In this document: positions 25,016-33,667 of the stretch, piece by piece | Position numbering within the stretch: position 1 is the first letter of the stretch | How the letters are laid out: each line of letters opens with the position of its first letter | Assembly: GCA_045807725.1 (NCBI GenBank) | Contig: JBJMGV010000094.1 | Location: 4,356 to 68,355, forward strand | Source: DATENM01 sp045807725 | GTDB taxonomy: Bacteria; Acidobacteriota; Blastocatellia; UBA7656 | Length of the DNA stretch: 64,000 nucleotides | Direction of reading: 5' to 3' | Notes under the pieces: model-generated | What the model was told of the DNA's origin: nothing | The model's database searches: none | What the model saw: only the letters and a program-made list of their open reading frames with translations | Made by a program: the position numbers and the translations under genes

Positions 25016-26017
25016 ATGAAAAAAGTTTCGTGGGGCGTGCTCGGCGTAGCCAAGATTGCGACGCAGAAAATCATACCGGCGATGCAGCGCGGCCAGTGGT
25101 CTAGCGTCGCGGCCATCGCTTCGAGAGATATTCAACGAGCCGAAGAGGCGGCGCGCGCGCTCGGCATTGCGCGAGCTTATGGGTCTTATGAAGAGTTACT
25201 GGCCGACCCTGAGATCGAAGCCGTTTACATTCCGTTGCCGAATCATCTGCACGTGCCGTTAACGATTCAGGCCGCAGAGGCCGGCAAAGATGTGCTTTGC
25301 GAAAAGCCCATCGCCTTATCGGCGGACGAGGCGCGCACGCTCATCCCTGTGCGCGACCGCACGCATAGGCGCATCGAAGAAGCCTTTATGGTGCGCTCGC
25401 ATCCGCAATGGCTGGCGGCGCTCGATCTGATTAAAGCGGGGCGCATCGGCGAGCTGCGCGCCGTCACCGGCGCGTTCAGTTATTTCAACCGCGACCCGCA
25501 CAACATCCGCAACACGCCCGCGTATGGCGGCGGCGCGCTGATGGACATCGGCTGCTATTTGGTGACGATGTCGCGCTACCTGTTTCAAGACGAGCCGCGC
25601 CGCGTCATCGCACTCATTGAACGCGATCCCGACATGCAGATTGATCGGCTGACTTCGGCGATGATGGATTTCGCGGGTGGCCAGGCCAGCTTCACGTGCA
25701 GCACGCAGATGGTCGCTTATCAACGCGTGCAAATCTTCGGCACGCGCGGACGCATCGAGATCGAGATTCCGTTCAACGCGCCGCCCGACCGCCCTTGCCG
25801 CATCTTCGTTGACGACGGCTCAAGCCTCTTCGGCGCAAGCGCCGAGATCATTGAGTTCCCTATCGTCGATCAATACACGATTCAAGGCGACCTGTTTTCG
25901 CGCCGCATTCGTGAAGGCACGCCGTCGCCGTTCCCGCTCGAAGACGCGGTTCAGAATATGGCCATCATCGATGCGCTCTTTCGCTCGGCTGAAACCTCTC
26001 AATGGCAGACACCTTGA
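25016..26017 (+). CDS. Gfo/Idh/MocA family NAD(P)-dependent oxidoreductase
   Basis: 333 residues. The Rossmann start 'WGVLGVAKIATQKIIPAM' binds NAD(P); 'VYIPLPNHLHVPLTIQAAEA' and the family signature 'CEKPIALSADEA' (Lys near residue 94) follow. The C-terminal domain has 'GGGALMDIGCYLVTMSRYLF', with the usual Asp and His-region residues. It probably oxidises or reduces a hydroxyl or keto group of a sugar or inositol. GAGGGCG precedes the ATG closely. The gene stands alone after the transposase remnant. The exact substrate is not readable. Confidence 0.92.
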   Translation: MKKVSWGVLGVAKIATQKIIPAMQRGQWSSVAAIASRDIQRAEEAARALGIARAYGSYEELLADPEIEAVYIPLPNHLHVPLTIQAAEAGKDVLCEKPIALSADEARTLIPVRDRTHRRIEEAFMVRSHPQWLAALDLIKAGRIGELRAVTGAFSYFNRDPHNIRNTPAYGGGALMDIGCYLVTMSRYLFQDEPRRVIALIERDPDMQIDRLTSAMMDFAGGQASFTCSTQMVAYQRVQIFGTRGRIEIEIPFNAPPDRPCRIFVDDGSSLFGASAEIIEFPIVDQYTIQGDLFSRRIREGTPSPFPLEDAVQNMAIIDALFRSAETSQWQTP

Positions 26018-26116
26018 ATCATTTCATTGTGCGGGAATGATTCGATAACCGGCGCGGTTCGAGCTTGCGCCGCTCAAGCATTCGCTACGTAAACGGAGAG
26101 AGCAGGTCATCGAAGA

Positions 26117-26572
26117 TCAGCCGTCGGCGGACTGGTCGCTGCCGACGCCGTGATGAAAGACCAGATGGCCTCCGCACCAGCCGCCGACCACTAGCAGAAT
26201 CAAGCCGGCGCTTTCGAGAATTAACGCAACGATGCGCGTTGCGCCAGCCGGCGGCAAAGGCCCGCCGCGCGCTAAGAGGCTCGCCGCGTACAGGCTGACC
26301 GCCAACAGCATCACGACCATATGAGTCGTCGCCAGCTTGAGCGCGCGGTCACGCTCCTTGATTGCCGCGTAATCAACCGCGCCGGCCATCGCCGCCACTA
26401 ACGCAATCACCAGGCCCAGCGCCATATTCCAAAATGAGATGGCCCACCAGACTGCCTCGCCGCGCCACACGCCGAGCGCGTCCCAGAGCAGCGACGTGCC
26501 CAGCAAGGCCACGGGGAAGTCGCTCAACACGGCGTGCAATGGATGACCGAATGCGCGCAAGCCTTTGCTCAT
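26117..26572 (-). CDS. DUF2231-like integral membrane protein
   Basis: 151 residues with four predicted membrane helices. The N-terminal 'FGHPLHAVLSDFPVALLGTS' is the conserved 'GHP.H......P' signature of the DUF2231 family, and 'DYAAIKERDRALKLATTHM' holds a second conserved Asp and His. Family function is not established; haem or redox links have been suggested for some members. It follows the next gene upstream by 13 bases and ends in a hydrophilic tail. Confidence 0.8.
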   Translation of the reverse strand: MSKGLRAFGHPLHAVLSDFPVALLGTSLLWDALGVWRGEAVWWAISFWNMALGLVIALVAAMAGAVDYAAIKERDRALKLATTHMVVMLLAVSLYAASLLARGGPLPPAGATRIVALILESAGLILLVVGGWCGGHLVFHHGVGSDQSADG

Positions 26573-26585
26573 ACGCTATCCTCGA

Positions 26586-26933
26586 TTATGTGCGCGCGGC
26601 GAAGACCGCCAGCAGCAGGACGACGAACGCGACGACCGCGACCAGCCCGTGAATGACGACGTAAGGGATGGGCAGCGCCTTGCGCCGCAGGTGGTGCGAG
26701 AACATCACGAAGCCACCAATGGCCGCGCCCAGAAATAAGACAAGCGCGATGGTCGCTTTCGATGACGCGCCGCCCATCACCGCCACGATCAACGCGATCA
26801 ACCCCGCCGCCGCCGCAACGCCGTGCAGGATAGCCAGGCCCATCGGCGGCAACTCTTTACCGCTGAAACGAATGATTGCCATCGCCACGCCACCCAGCGC
26901 GGCCACTCCGAACAAGATCGCTGCTAATGTCAC
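26586..26933 (-). CDS. Small four-helix membrane protein
   Basis: 115 residues, nearly all hydrophobic: helices at about 2-22, 32-52, 58-78 and 90-112, with conserved-looking His in 'AILHGVAAAAG', 'MFSHHLRRKALPIPYVVIHG'. The repeated 'L.HG..A' pattern in helices 2 and 4 hints at an internal duplication and possible haem or quinone contact. It starts 13 bases upstream of the DUF2231-like gene on the same strand, so the two are probably co-transcribed. No family name recognised. Confidence 0.7.
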   Translation of the reverse strand: MTLAAILFGVAALGGVAMAIIRFSGKELPPMGLAILHGVAAAAGLIALIVAVMGGASSKATIALVLFLGAAIGGFVMFSHHLRRKALPIPYVVIHGLVAVVAFVVLLLAVFAART

Positions 26934-27026
26934 ATCGCCTCCTCAAAGAAATGATGGATGTTTCTGCTTGCACGCTTACAGAGTGGCGAGCGGCGAATTG
27001 GTTACAGGCGGTCGAGAAAAATAGTT

Positions 27027-27061
27027 GGTAACTTTTTGGCGGCTGCGTACTCTATAGAGTA
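27027..27061 (+). promoter_or_regulatory. Candidate promoter/operator of ECF sigma gene
   Basis: GGTAAC at 27027-27032 and TCTA at 27051-27054, 18 bases apart, resemble an ECF-type -35/-10 pair, which would fit autoregulation. The -10 region is centred in a perfect 14-base palindrome TACTCTATAGAGTA (27048-27061) that lies 14 bases before the ATG and could bind a dimeric regulator. Confidence 0.35.
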
Positions 27062-27075
27062 GAGAGAGCGAGTTT

Positions 27076-27762
27076 ATGACGATTGCAGAGATGATCGCTG
27101 CGCCGGCGAATGCAGAATTGCTAACGGATGAAGAGGTGGTCGAGCGCGTGCTCGCCGGCCAGAGCGCGTGGTTTGAAGTCCTGATGCGGCGCTACAATCA
27201 GCGGCTCTATCGCGTCTCGCGCTCAATTGTCGGCGACGATGCCGAAGCCGAAGACGTTATGCAAGAAGCTTACGTGCGCGCCTATCAACATCTCGATCAG
27301 TTCGATGGCCGCGCGCGGTTCGCCACCTGGCTGACTCGCATCGCTGTGCACGAAGCCTTGGCGCGGCTGCGTCATCGTCGCCGCGTCGTCGAGATAGATG
27401 CGTTCGCCGAATCGAGTGAGAATCCTATGATACCGGCAGCCAATACGCCCAACCCCGAACAAGAGGTCTTGATCCGCACGCTCGGCGTCATTCTGGAATC
27501 GGCCATCAACCAGTTGCCCGCCGCTTATCGCTCGGTTTTTATGTTGAGAGAGATGGAAGAGATGAGCACGGCGGAAACCGCTGAATGTCTCGGCCTCAGT
27601 GAAGAAGCGGTGAAGGTGCGCTTGCATCGCGCCCGCGCGCGCTTGCGCAAAACCATCACGGCGCAGACGCAGGCAGCGACCGTATCGGCTTTTCAATTCA
27701 ACGGCGCGCGCTGTGATCGAATCGTTGCCGCCGTGTTGGCCCGCCTCGCCCCGCGATCTTAA
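27076..27762 (+). CDS. ECF-type RNA polymerase sigma factor with C-terminal extension
   Basis: 228 residues. Region 2 is 'LMRRYNQRLYRVSRSIVGDD', 'AEAEDVMQEAYVRAYQHLDQ', 'FATWLTRIAVHEALARLRHR' (residues ~35-115). Region 4 is 'INQLPAAYRSVFMLREMEEM', 'TAETAECLGLSEEAVKVRLH' (~140-195). A ~35-residue extension ends 'FNGARCDRIVAAVLARL', a tail known in some RpoE-like sigma factors. No anti-sigma gene adjoins it: upstream lie the small membrane proteins in the other direction, downstream an S9 peptidase. The small membrane proteins at 26117-26933 are divergent and could be part of its signalling, but this is only positional. Confidence 0.92.
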   Translation: MTIAEMIAAPANAELLTDEEVVERVLAGQSAWFEVLMRRYNQRLYRVSRSIVGDDAEAEDVMQEAYVRAYQHLDQFDGRARFATWLTRIAVHEALARLRHRRRVVEIDAFAESSENPMIPAANTPNPEQEVLIRTLGVILESAINQLPAAYRSVFMLREMEEMSTAETAECLGLSEEAVKVRLHRARARLRKTITAQTQAATVSAFQFNGARCDRIVAAVLARLAPRS

Positions 27763-27913
27763 CTCCCGCTGCCTCGCCCGCACGTTTTATCAGGACAACG
27801 CCGCACGCGATTAGGTATAATTCCTCTTCCCTTAGATTCATCGGACAGTCATTCGGATTCTATTTTCTTTCGCCGCTGATGAAGCGAAAGAGTCGAGGAG
27901 GAAACCTACGCCC

Positions 27914-30031
27914 ATGTCACTACCAAGACTAGCCCGCGTTCTGCTACTCATCCTCGTTTGCGCGACCGCGCTCGCGGCGCAGACGACGCGACACCCGCTC
28001 AAGCTCGAAGACCTCGTGCGCATGCGTGAGGTGCGCGATCCGCAGATTTCGCCGGACGGCCAGTGGGTCGCCTACGTCGTCTCGACCGTGGATGTGAAAG
28101 AAGACAAGAGCACGTCGCACATCTGGCTGGCGAGCTTCGATGGCAAGACCGACCGCCAGTTCACCTACAGCCTCGACAGCGAATCGTCGCCGCGCTGGAG
28201 TCCCGACGGAAAGTATCTCGCCTTCACCTCGTCGCGGCCCGGCAAAGCCAAAGGCGCTCAGGTCTGGTTGCTCGACCGCAGCGGCGGCGAAGCGTTTCAG
28301 CTCACCGAGCTGAAGGGCCGTCTACAAGGGTTCGAGTGGTCGCCCGACGCCAGCCGACTTGCGTTAGTCATCGGCGACCCCGACCCCGACGATGAAGCCA
28401 ACGCGACACCGGCTGACATCAAGCCCGGCGACAAGCCTGCCGATAAACCCGGCGATAAGCCTGCGGATAAGCCGAAAGCGCCGAAGCCCATCGTCATTGA
28501 TCGTTATCACTTCAAGCAGGACGTGCAGGGCTATTTGCTTTCGGGTCGTCACTCGTACATCTACCTGTTCGACATCGCCACGAAGAAGCTTGAGCGATTG
28601 ACGACGGGCAAGGTGGATGAGTCGTCGCCTTCGTGGTCGCCCGACGGCAGCCGCATCGCTTTCATGAGCAATCACACGAAAGACCCCGACCGCGAGCCTT
28701 CGGGTCAACTCTTCGTCGCTGACGCAAAGCCCGGCTCGACCGAAAAGCAGTTGACGCAAGAGACGAGTCGCGGCGGGCGCTCGCGCCTCGAATGGAGCCC
28801 CGATGGTCGATGGATCGCGTTTGTCGAAAGCGACGAGAAGAAGTACGACGCGTATAACATGGAGCACCTGGCTATCGTTGCCGCCGATGGCAGCAGCGCG
28901 CCGCGCCGCATTCAAGCGGTCGAGGACCTTGATCGCGGTATCTCGTCGCCGCGCTTCAGCGCCGACGGCCAGTCGATCACGTTTCTCGTCACAGATGATC
29001 GCTCGGTCTATCCCGCGCGCGCCGCTCTTGCGGGCGGCAGCGTTGAGCGATTGCTTGCGCCGCCTGTTGTCATCGGCAACTGGACGATGGGCGCAGGGCG
29101 CTCAAGTGTGCTTTCGGGCGGCGACGCGAAGGCGACGGAAGTCTACGCGGTGGAAGGCGGCACGTTGCGCCAGTTGACGCACCAGAACGACGCGCTGATG
29201 GCGGAGCTTGAAGTCGGCGCGACCGAAGAAGTCAATTTCAAAAGCAAAGACGGCACGGATGTTCACGGCCTGTTGACTTACCCGGTCGGTTACGTGAAGG
29301 GAGCGCGCGTGCCGCTGTTGCTGCGCATACACGGCGGCCCGAACGCGCAGGATCAACACACGTTCAGCGCCGAGCGGCAGTGGTTCGCCGCGAATGGTTA
29401 CGCGGTGCTGGCGGTGAACTATCGCGGCAGCGCCGGGCGCGGCCAGAAATTCTCGCGCGCCATCTTCGCCGACTGGGGCCATCACGAAGTCGAAGACTTG
29501 CAGGCCGGCGTCGATCACGTCATTCAGATGGGCGTTGCTGACCCTGACCGTTTGGGCGTCGGCGGCTGGAGCTACGGCGGCATACTGACCGACTATATGA
29601 TTGCCAGCGACGCGCGCTTCAAAGCGGCGACCAGCGGCGCGGGCACAGCCTTTACGGTGTCGTTCTACGGCACGGACCAGTACATCATCCAGTACGACTT
29701 CGAGATCGGCCCGCCGTGGGACCCGAAGGCGTGGGAGACTTATGTGAAGCTCTCTTATCCGCTCCTGCACGCCGACCGCATCAAGACGCCGACCTTATTC
29801 TTGGGCGGCGAGCGCGACTTCAACGTGCCCATCCAGGGCAGTCAGCAGATGTATCAGGCGCTCAAGAGCCTTGGCGTTGACACGCAACTGGTGATCTACC
29901 CGAACGAGTTTCACGGCATACAACGGCCAAGCTATGTGCGTGATCGCTACGAGCGTTACCTGGCCTGGTACGACAAGTACATCAAGAAGGCAGCGGGCGG
30001 CGCGGCGGCGGCTTCGTCTGAGAAGCGTTGA
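27914..30031 (+). CDS. S9 family (acylaminoacyl/prolyl oligopeptidase-like) secreted peptidase
   Basis: 705 residues. Signal peptide 'LARVLLLILVCATALAAQ'. PD40 propeller repeats follow ('ISPDGQWVAYVVSTVD', 'WSPDGKYLAFTSSRPGK', 'WSPDGSRIAFMSNHTK'), interrupted near residues 165-190 by a repeated Lys/Pro/Asp linker (DKPAD and DKPGD units). The hydrolase domain has 'LRIHGGPNAQDQH', Ser in 'VGGWSYGGILTDY' (~555), Asp in 'GGERDFNVP' (~632) and His in 'NEFHGIQRP' (~666). It is a periplasmic peptidase. AGGAGG is 11-12 bases before the ATG. It is only distantly similar to the enzyme at 15721-17811. Confidence 0.93.
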   Translation: MSLPRLARVLLLILVCATALAAQTTRHPLKLEDLVRMREVRDPQISPDGQWVAYVVSTVDVKEDKSTSHIWLASFDGKTDRQFTYSLDSESSPRWSPDGKYLAFTSSRPGKAKGAQVWLLDRSGGEAFQLTELKGRLQGFEWSPDASRLALVIGDPDPDDEANATPADIKPGDKPADKPGDKPADKPKAPKPIVIDRYHFKQDVQGYLLSGRHSYIYLFDIATKKLERLTTGKVDESSPSWSPDGSRIAFMSNHTKDPDREPSGQLFVADAKPGSTEKQLTQETSRGGRSRLEWSPDGRWIAFVESDEKKYDAYNMEHLAIVAADGSSAPRRIQAVEDLDRGISSPRFSADGQSITFLVTDDRSVYPARAALAGGSVERLLAPPVVIGNWTMGAGRSSVLSGGDAKATEVYAVEGGTLRQLTHQNDALMAELEVGATEEVNFKSKDGTDVHGLLTYPVGYVKGARVPLLLRIHGGPNAQDQHTFSAERQWFAANGYAVLAVNYRGSAGRGQKFSRAIFADWGHHEVEDLQAGVDHVIQMGVADPDRLGVGGWSYGGILTDYMIASDARFKAATSGAGTAFTVSFYGTDQYIIQYDFEIGPPWDPKAWETYVKLSYPLLHADRIKTPTLFLGGERDFNVPIQGSQQMYQALKSLGVDTQLVIYPNEFHGIQRPSYVRDRYERYLAWYDKYIKKAAGGAAAASSEKR

Positions 30032-30033
30032 GA

Positions 30034-30153
30034 TTGCGCCGCATAGCGGCGACCTGAATTTAGCCAGGCGTTGTTGCGTTGCGTAGCAGCAGGTTGAACT
30101 TAGCTAGTCGTTATTGCGCCGCGTAGCGGCGGGTGAATTTAGCCAGGCGTTTC
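30034..30153 (+). repeat. Three tandem 40-bp repeats
   Basis: Units begin at 30034, 30074 and 30114, an exact 40-base period. Each has a GCCGC-N-TAGCGGC type hairpin (degenerate in unit 2) and ends in TTAGCCAGGCGTT or a variant. The hairpin-then-TAGCCAG layout matches the module at 592-630 and 8432-8465, so these are related intergenic families. Confidence 0.85.
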
Positions 30154-30184
30154 AACGCCTGGAACCCGAATGTTGAATGAGCGC

Positions 30185-30240
30185 GCGTCGCGTCAGCGAC
30201 GCCTGAATGGCCGATGGTTCAGGCATCGCTGACGCGACGC
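30185..30240. repeat. 23-bp inverted repeat with one mismatch
   Basis: Bases 30185-30207 pair with 30218-30240 over 23 positions with a single mismatch, leaving a 10-base loop. Both arms carry GCGTCGCGTCAGCGA. It follows smaller palindromes (AGGCGTT-TC-AACGCCT near 30147) and precedes CAGGCATT-GA-AATGCCTG near 30263. Confidence 0.8.
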
Positions 30241-30291
30241 AGAGAGATTGGGCCACTCTAAACAGGCATTGAAATGCCTGCCTAAACTCAA

Positions 30292-30391
30292 CTGCCGCTA
30301 CGCGGCCTCCTTCGTTCTGCCGCTACGCGACATCCTTCGTTCTGCCGCGACTCGGCATCCTTCGTTCTGCCGCGACTCGGCATCCTTCGTT
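30292..30391 (-). repeat. Four tandem 25-bp repeats
   Basis: Units starting CTGCCGC at 30292, 30317, 30342 and 30367, ending TCCTTCGTT, give an exact 25-base period. Units 3 and 4 are identical. The array ends 25 bases before the RND pump stop codon. With the two repeats before it, the whole gap 30032-30415 is repeat. Confidence 0.88.
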
Positions 30392-30415
30392 ATTCGCCAA
30401 GCGAATGGATAAACC

Positions 30416-33400
30416 TCAATCGCCCGCCGGCGATTCGATGACCGGCGCGTGCGGGCGGCGCTTGAAGAAGTGGCTGGTCCACTCCTTGAAAGATTCCATA
30501 TAAACATAGACGACCGGCGTGATGTAGAGCGTCAGCAGTTGCGACACCATCAGGCCGCCGACCACCGACAATCCAAGAGGCCGGCGCGATTCCGCGCCCG
30601 CGCCCAATCCCATCGCAATCGGCAGCGTGCCTAACAGCGCCGCCATCGTCGTCATCATAATCGGGCGGAAGCGCAAGAGGCTCCCTTCAAAGATAGCGTC
30701 CGCCGGCGCTTTGCCTTCGTTGCGCTGCGCTTCGAGGGCGAAGTCGATCATCATAATGGCGTTCTTCTTGACGATGCCGATCAACATCACCAACCCAACG
30801 AAGGCGTACACGTTCAGGTCCTGGCCGAAGATCATCAGCGTCAGCAGCGCGCCAAACCCTGCGGATGGCAAGCCCGACAGAATCGTCAGCGGATGAATCA
30901 GGCTCTCGTAGAGAATGCCCAATACGATGTAGATGACCAGCACCGCCACCAGCAGCAGCCATCCCAAGCCTTGCAATGATGACTGAAAGACCTGCGCCGT
31001 CCCTTGAAACGACGTGCTGATCGTTTCAGGCAGCTTCATCTGGTTGACTGTCTGTTGCACCTGATTGACCGCGTCGCCGATGGAGACGCCCGGCTTGAGG
31101 TTGAACGAGATCGTCACCGACGGCAACTGGCCGGAGTGGTTGACCGTCAGCGGGCCGACGCTCGGCTTCAAGGTCGCCACCGTGCTGAGCGGAACCTGCT
31201 GGCCGCCCGAAGTCTTGATGTAGAGCATTGAGAGCGCCGCCGGGTCGGCTTCGTATTCCGGCGCGACTTCCATCAACACCCAGTACTGATTGCTCGGCGT
31301 GTAGATGGTCGAAACCTGCCGTTGAGCATAGGCGCTATAAAGCGCGGTTTCCAATTGATTGGCCGAGACGCCGAGCGATTGCGCCTTGTCGCGGTCCATC
31401 TCGACGGTGATCTGTGGGCTGGTAATCTGCAAATCGGTCGTCACGTCTTGCAGGCTGTCGAGCTTGCGTAGTTGCTCTTCGACTTGCGGCGCGGCCTGGT
31501 ACAACTCGCGGTTGTCCGCCGATTGCAGCGTGAATTGATACTGGCCTTTGCTGGTGCGGCCTCCGACGTTGATGGCCGGCGGGTTCGACAAATAAACGTT
31601 GAGGCCGGGGATGCGCGACAGCTTCGGGCGCAGCTCTTGTATAACGGCGTCCGCATCCAGCTTGCGCTGGTCGTGGGGCTTGAGTCGGATCAAGAAGCGC
31701 CCGTTGTTTGACGTAGAGTTTGCGCCGCCCGAACCGACCGACGACATGAAGGCTTCGACGTTCGGGTCTTGCTGGAGGATGGCCGCAGCTTCTTGCTGGT
31801 GCTTGACCATCGACTCGAACGAGATGTCCTGCGCCGCTTCGGTCGTGGCGTTGATCTGGCCGGTGTCTTCGCTGGGGATGAAGCCCTTCGGGATGACGTT
31901 GAAGAGGTAGATCGTCGCTACTAACACGAGGGCCGATACGAGCATCGTCAGCGCGCGGTGCACCATCACTTTTTCTAACGTCCAGCGATACACGGCCAGC
32001 ATTCCGTCAAAGACGCGCTCGGACATTTGAAACAGGCGACCCTGTTTCTTGTCGCCCTTGTGCTCGCGCAAAAAGCGGCTGCCGAGCATCGGCGTTAGCG
32101 TTAGCGACACCAGGCCCGAAACGATGATCGCCGCCATAATCGTCACCGCGAACTCGTTCAGCAGACGACCCAATATGCCGCCCATAAACAGCACAGGGAT
32201 GAAGACGGCGGCGAGGCTGATGGTCATCGAAACAATCGTGAAGCCGATCTCGCGCGCGCCCTTGAGGGCTGCTTCAAACGGGCGCGCGCCTAGCTCGATG
32301 TGGCGCACGATGTTTTCGAGCATCACGATGGCGTCGTCAACGACGAAGCCTACGGATAGCGTCAGCGCCATCATCGAGAGGTTATCCATCGTGAAGCCAA
32401 ACAGGTACATCACCGCGAACGTTCCGAACAACGACATCGGCACGGCGAGCGAAGGGATGATCGTCGCCGACAGGTTGCGCAGGAACAGGAAGATCACCAG
32501 CACCACCAGACAGATCGTCAGCCCCAGCGTGAACTTCACATCGCTGATCGATTCGCGGATGCTCTGCGAGCGGTCGAACAGAATATTGAGATCAACCGAG
32601 GCCGGAATCTGCTCGCGGAAGGTCGGCAGAATCTTCTTGACGTTATCGACGACCTCGACGGTGTTCGTGCCGGGCTGACGCTGGATGGCCAGCACGATGG
32701 CGCGCGTGTCGTTGAACCAACTCGCCACCTTGTCGCTCTGCACGCTGTCGATGACGCGGCCCAGCTCGCCCAGCCGCACCGGCGAGCCGTTCTGATAACT
32801 GACGATGATGGGGCGATACTGGTCGGCGGTTTCGAGCTGGCCGTTGGCGGCGACGCGCAGCGACTTGTTAGGGCCGTCGAGCGTGCCTGTCGGCAAATTA
32901 GCATTCGACTGCGAGACGGCCTGCTGCACTTGATCGATGCCGATGCCGCGCGCCGCCAGTTGATTCGGGTCGAGCTGTATACGCACGGCGTACTTCTGCG
33001 AGCCATAGACCGACACCTGCGCGACGCCGCTGATCATCGAGATGCGCTGCGCCAGTTGATTCTCGGCGTACTCATCGACGGTCGAGAGCGGCAGCGTCGG
33101 CGAACTCATAGTCAGGAAGAGGACGGGCGCGTCCGCCGGGTTGACTTTATTAAACGACGGCGGCGATGGCATCTCGGTCGGCAGTTGTCGCGTGGCGCGG
33201 GCGATGGCGGCTTGCACGTCTTGTGCTGCCGCGTCGATGTCGCGGCTGAGGTTGAACTGCACGACGATTGAGGTCGAGCCTTGCGCGCTCGTCGAGGTCA
33301 TATTGTCGATGCCGGCGATGGTCGAGAGTTGCTTTTCAAGCGGCGTCGCCACCGACGAGGCCATGGTGTCGGGACTAGCGCCGGGCAAGCTGGCGCTGAT

Positions 33401-33538
33401 GTTGATGGTCGGATAATCGACGTTGGGCAACTCGCTCACCGGCAGCAAGCGATAACCCATGATGCCGAAGATCAGGACGCCTGCCCAGATGAGGCCCGTC
33501 GTAATCGGACGACGGATAAAGAGACTGGCGATGTTCAT
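30416..33538 (-). CDS. RND efflux pump, HAE1 family inner-membrane transporter
   Basis: 1040 residues, the normal length. N-terminal 'FIRRPITTGLIWAGVLIFGI' is the first membrane helix; 'LPNVDYPTINISASLPGASP' is the conserved periplasmic entry, 'VGFVVDDAIVMLENI' carries the two Asp residues of the proton relay in helix 4 (near residue 400), and a matching second half ends 'GIVKKNAIMMIDFALEAQRN'. It exports drugs or lipophilic compounds with the adaptor encoded upstream at 33668. No outer-membrane channel gene adjoins this pair, so it may use a TolC encoded elsewhere, such as the one at 43573. The 129-base gap to the adaptor holds a heptamer palindrome. Confidence 0.96.
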   Translation of the reverse strand: MNIASLFIRRPITTGLIWAGVLIFGIMGYRLLPVSELPNVDYPTINISASLPGASPDTMASSVATPLEKQLSTIAGIDNMTSTSAQGSTSIVVQFNLSRDIDAAAQDVQAAIARATRQLPTEMPSPPSFNKVNPADAPVLFLTMSSPTLPLSTVDEYAENQLAQRISMISGVAQVSVYGSQKYAVRIQLDPNQLAARGIGIDQVQQAVSQSNANLPTGTLDGPNKSLRVAANGQLETADQYRPIIVSYQNGSPVRLGELGRVIDSVQSDKVASWFNDTRAIVLAIQRQPGTNTVEVVDNVKKILPTFREQIPASVDLNILFDRSQSIRESISDVKFTLGLTICLVVLVIFLFLRNLSATIIPSLAVPMSLFGTFAVMYLFGFTMDNLSMMALTLSVGFVVDDAIVMLENIVRHIELGARPFEAALKGAREIGFTIVSMTISLAAVFIPVLFMGGILGRLLNEFAVTIMAAIIVSGLVSLTLTPMLGSRFLREHKGDKKQGRLFQMSERVFDGMLAVYRWTLEKVMVHRALTMLVSALVLVATIYLFNVIPKGFIPSEDTGQINATTEAAQDISFESMVKHQQEAAAILQQDPNVEAFMSSVGSGGANSTSNNGRFLIRLKPHDQRKLDADAVIQELRPKLSRIPGLNVYLSNPPAINVGGRTSKGQYQFTLQSADNRELYQAAPQVEEQLRKLDSLQDVTTDLQITSPQITVEMDRDKAQSLGVSANQLETALYSAYAQRQVSTIYTPSNQYWVLMEVAPEYEADPAALSMLYIKTSGGQQVPLSTVATLKPSVGPLTVNHSGQLPSVTISFNLKPGVSIGDAVNQVQQTVNQMKLPETISTSFQGTAQVFQSSLQGLGWLLLVAVLVIYIVLGILYESLIHPLTILSGLPSAGFGALLTLMIFGQDLNVYAFVGLVMLIGIVKKNAIMMIDFALEAQRNEGKAPADAIFEGSLLRFRPIMMTTMAALLGTLPIAMGLGAGAESRRPLGLSVVGGLMVSQLLTLYITPVVYVYMESFKEWTSHFFKRRPHAPVIESPAGD

Positions 33539-33549
33539 AACTTCCTTAG

Positions 33550-33663
33550 CAGGAGTCAGGATTCAGGATTCAGGATTCAGTTTGAGATCAAGTGCGGAAG
33601 GCTAACGCTGAATCACATTCTTCGATTGGCGCAGCCACCCTGAATCCTGAATCCTGACTCCTG
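33550..33663. repeat. Heptamer palindrome (AGGATTC units), second copy
   Basis: Bases 33550-33574 are an exact 25-base reverse complement of 33639-33663. The outermost unit reads CAGGAGTC instead of CAGGATTC, and the variant is present in both arms. The spacer shares GCGGA.GGCT.ACGCTGAATCA-like and GGCGCA blocks with the element at 19025. It lies inside the adaptor-pump operon, between stop and start. Confidence 0.9.
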
Positions 33664-33667
33664 TATC

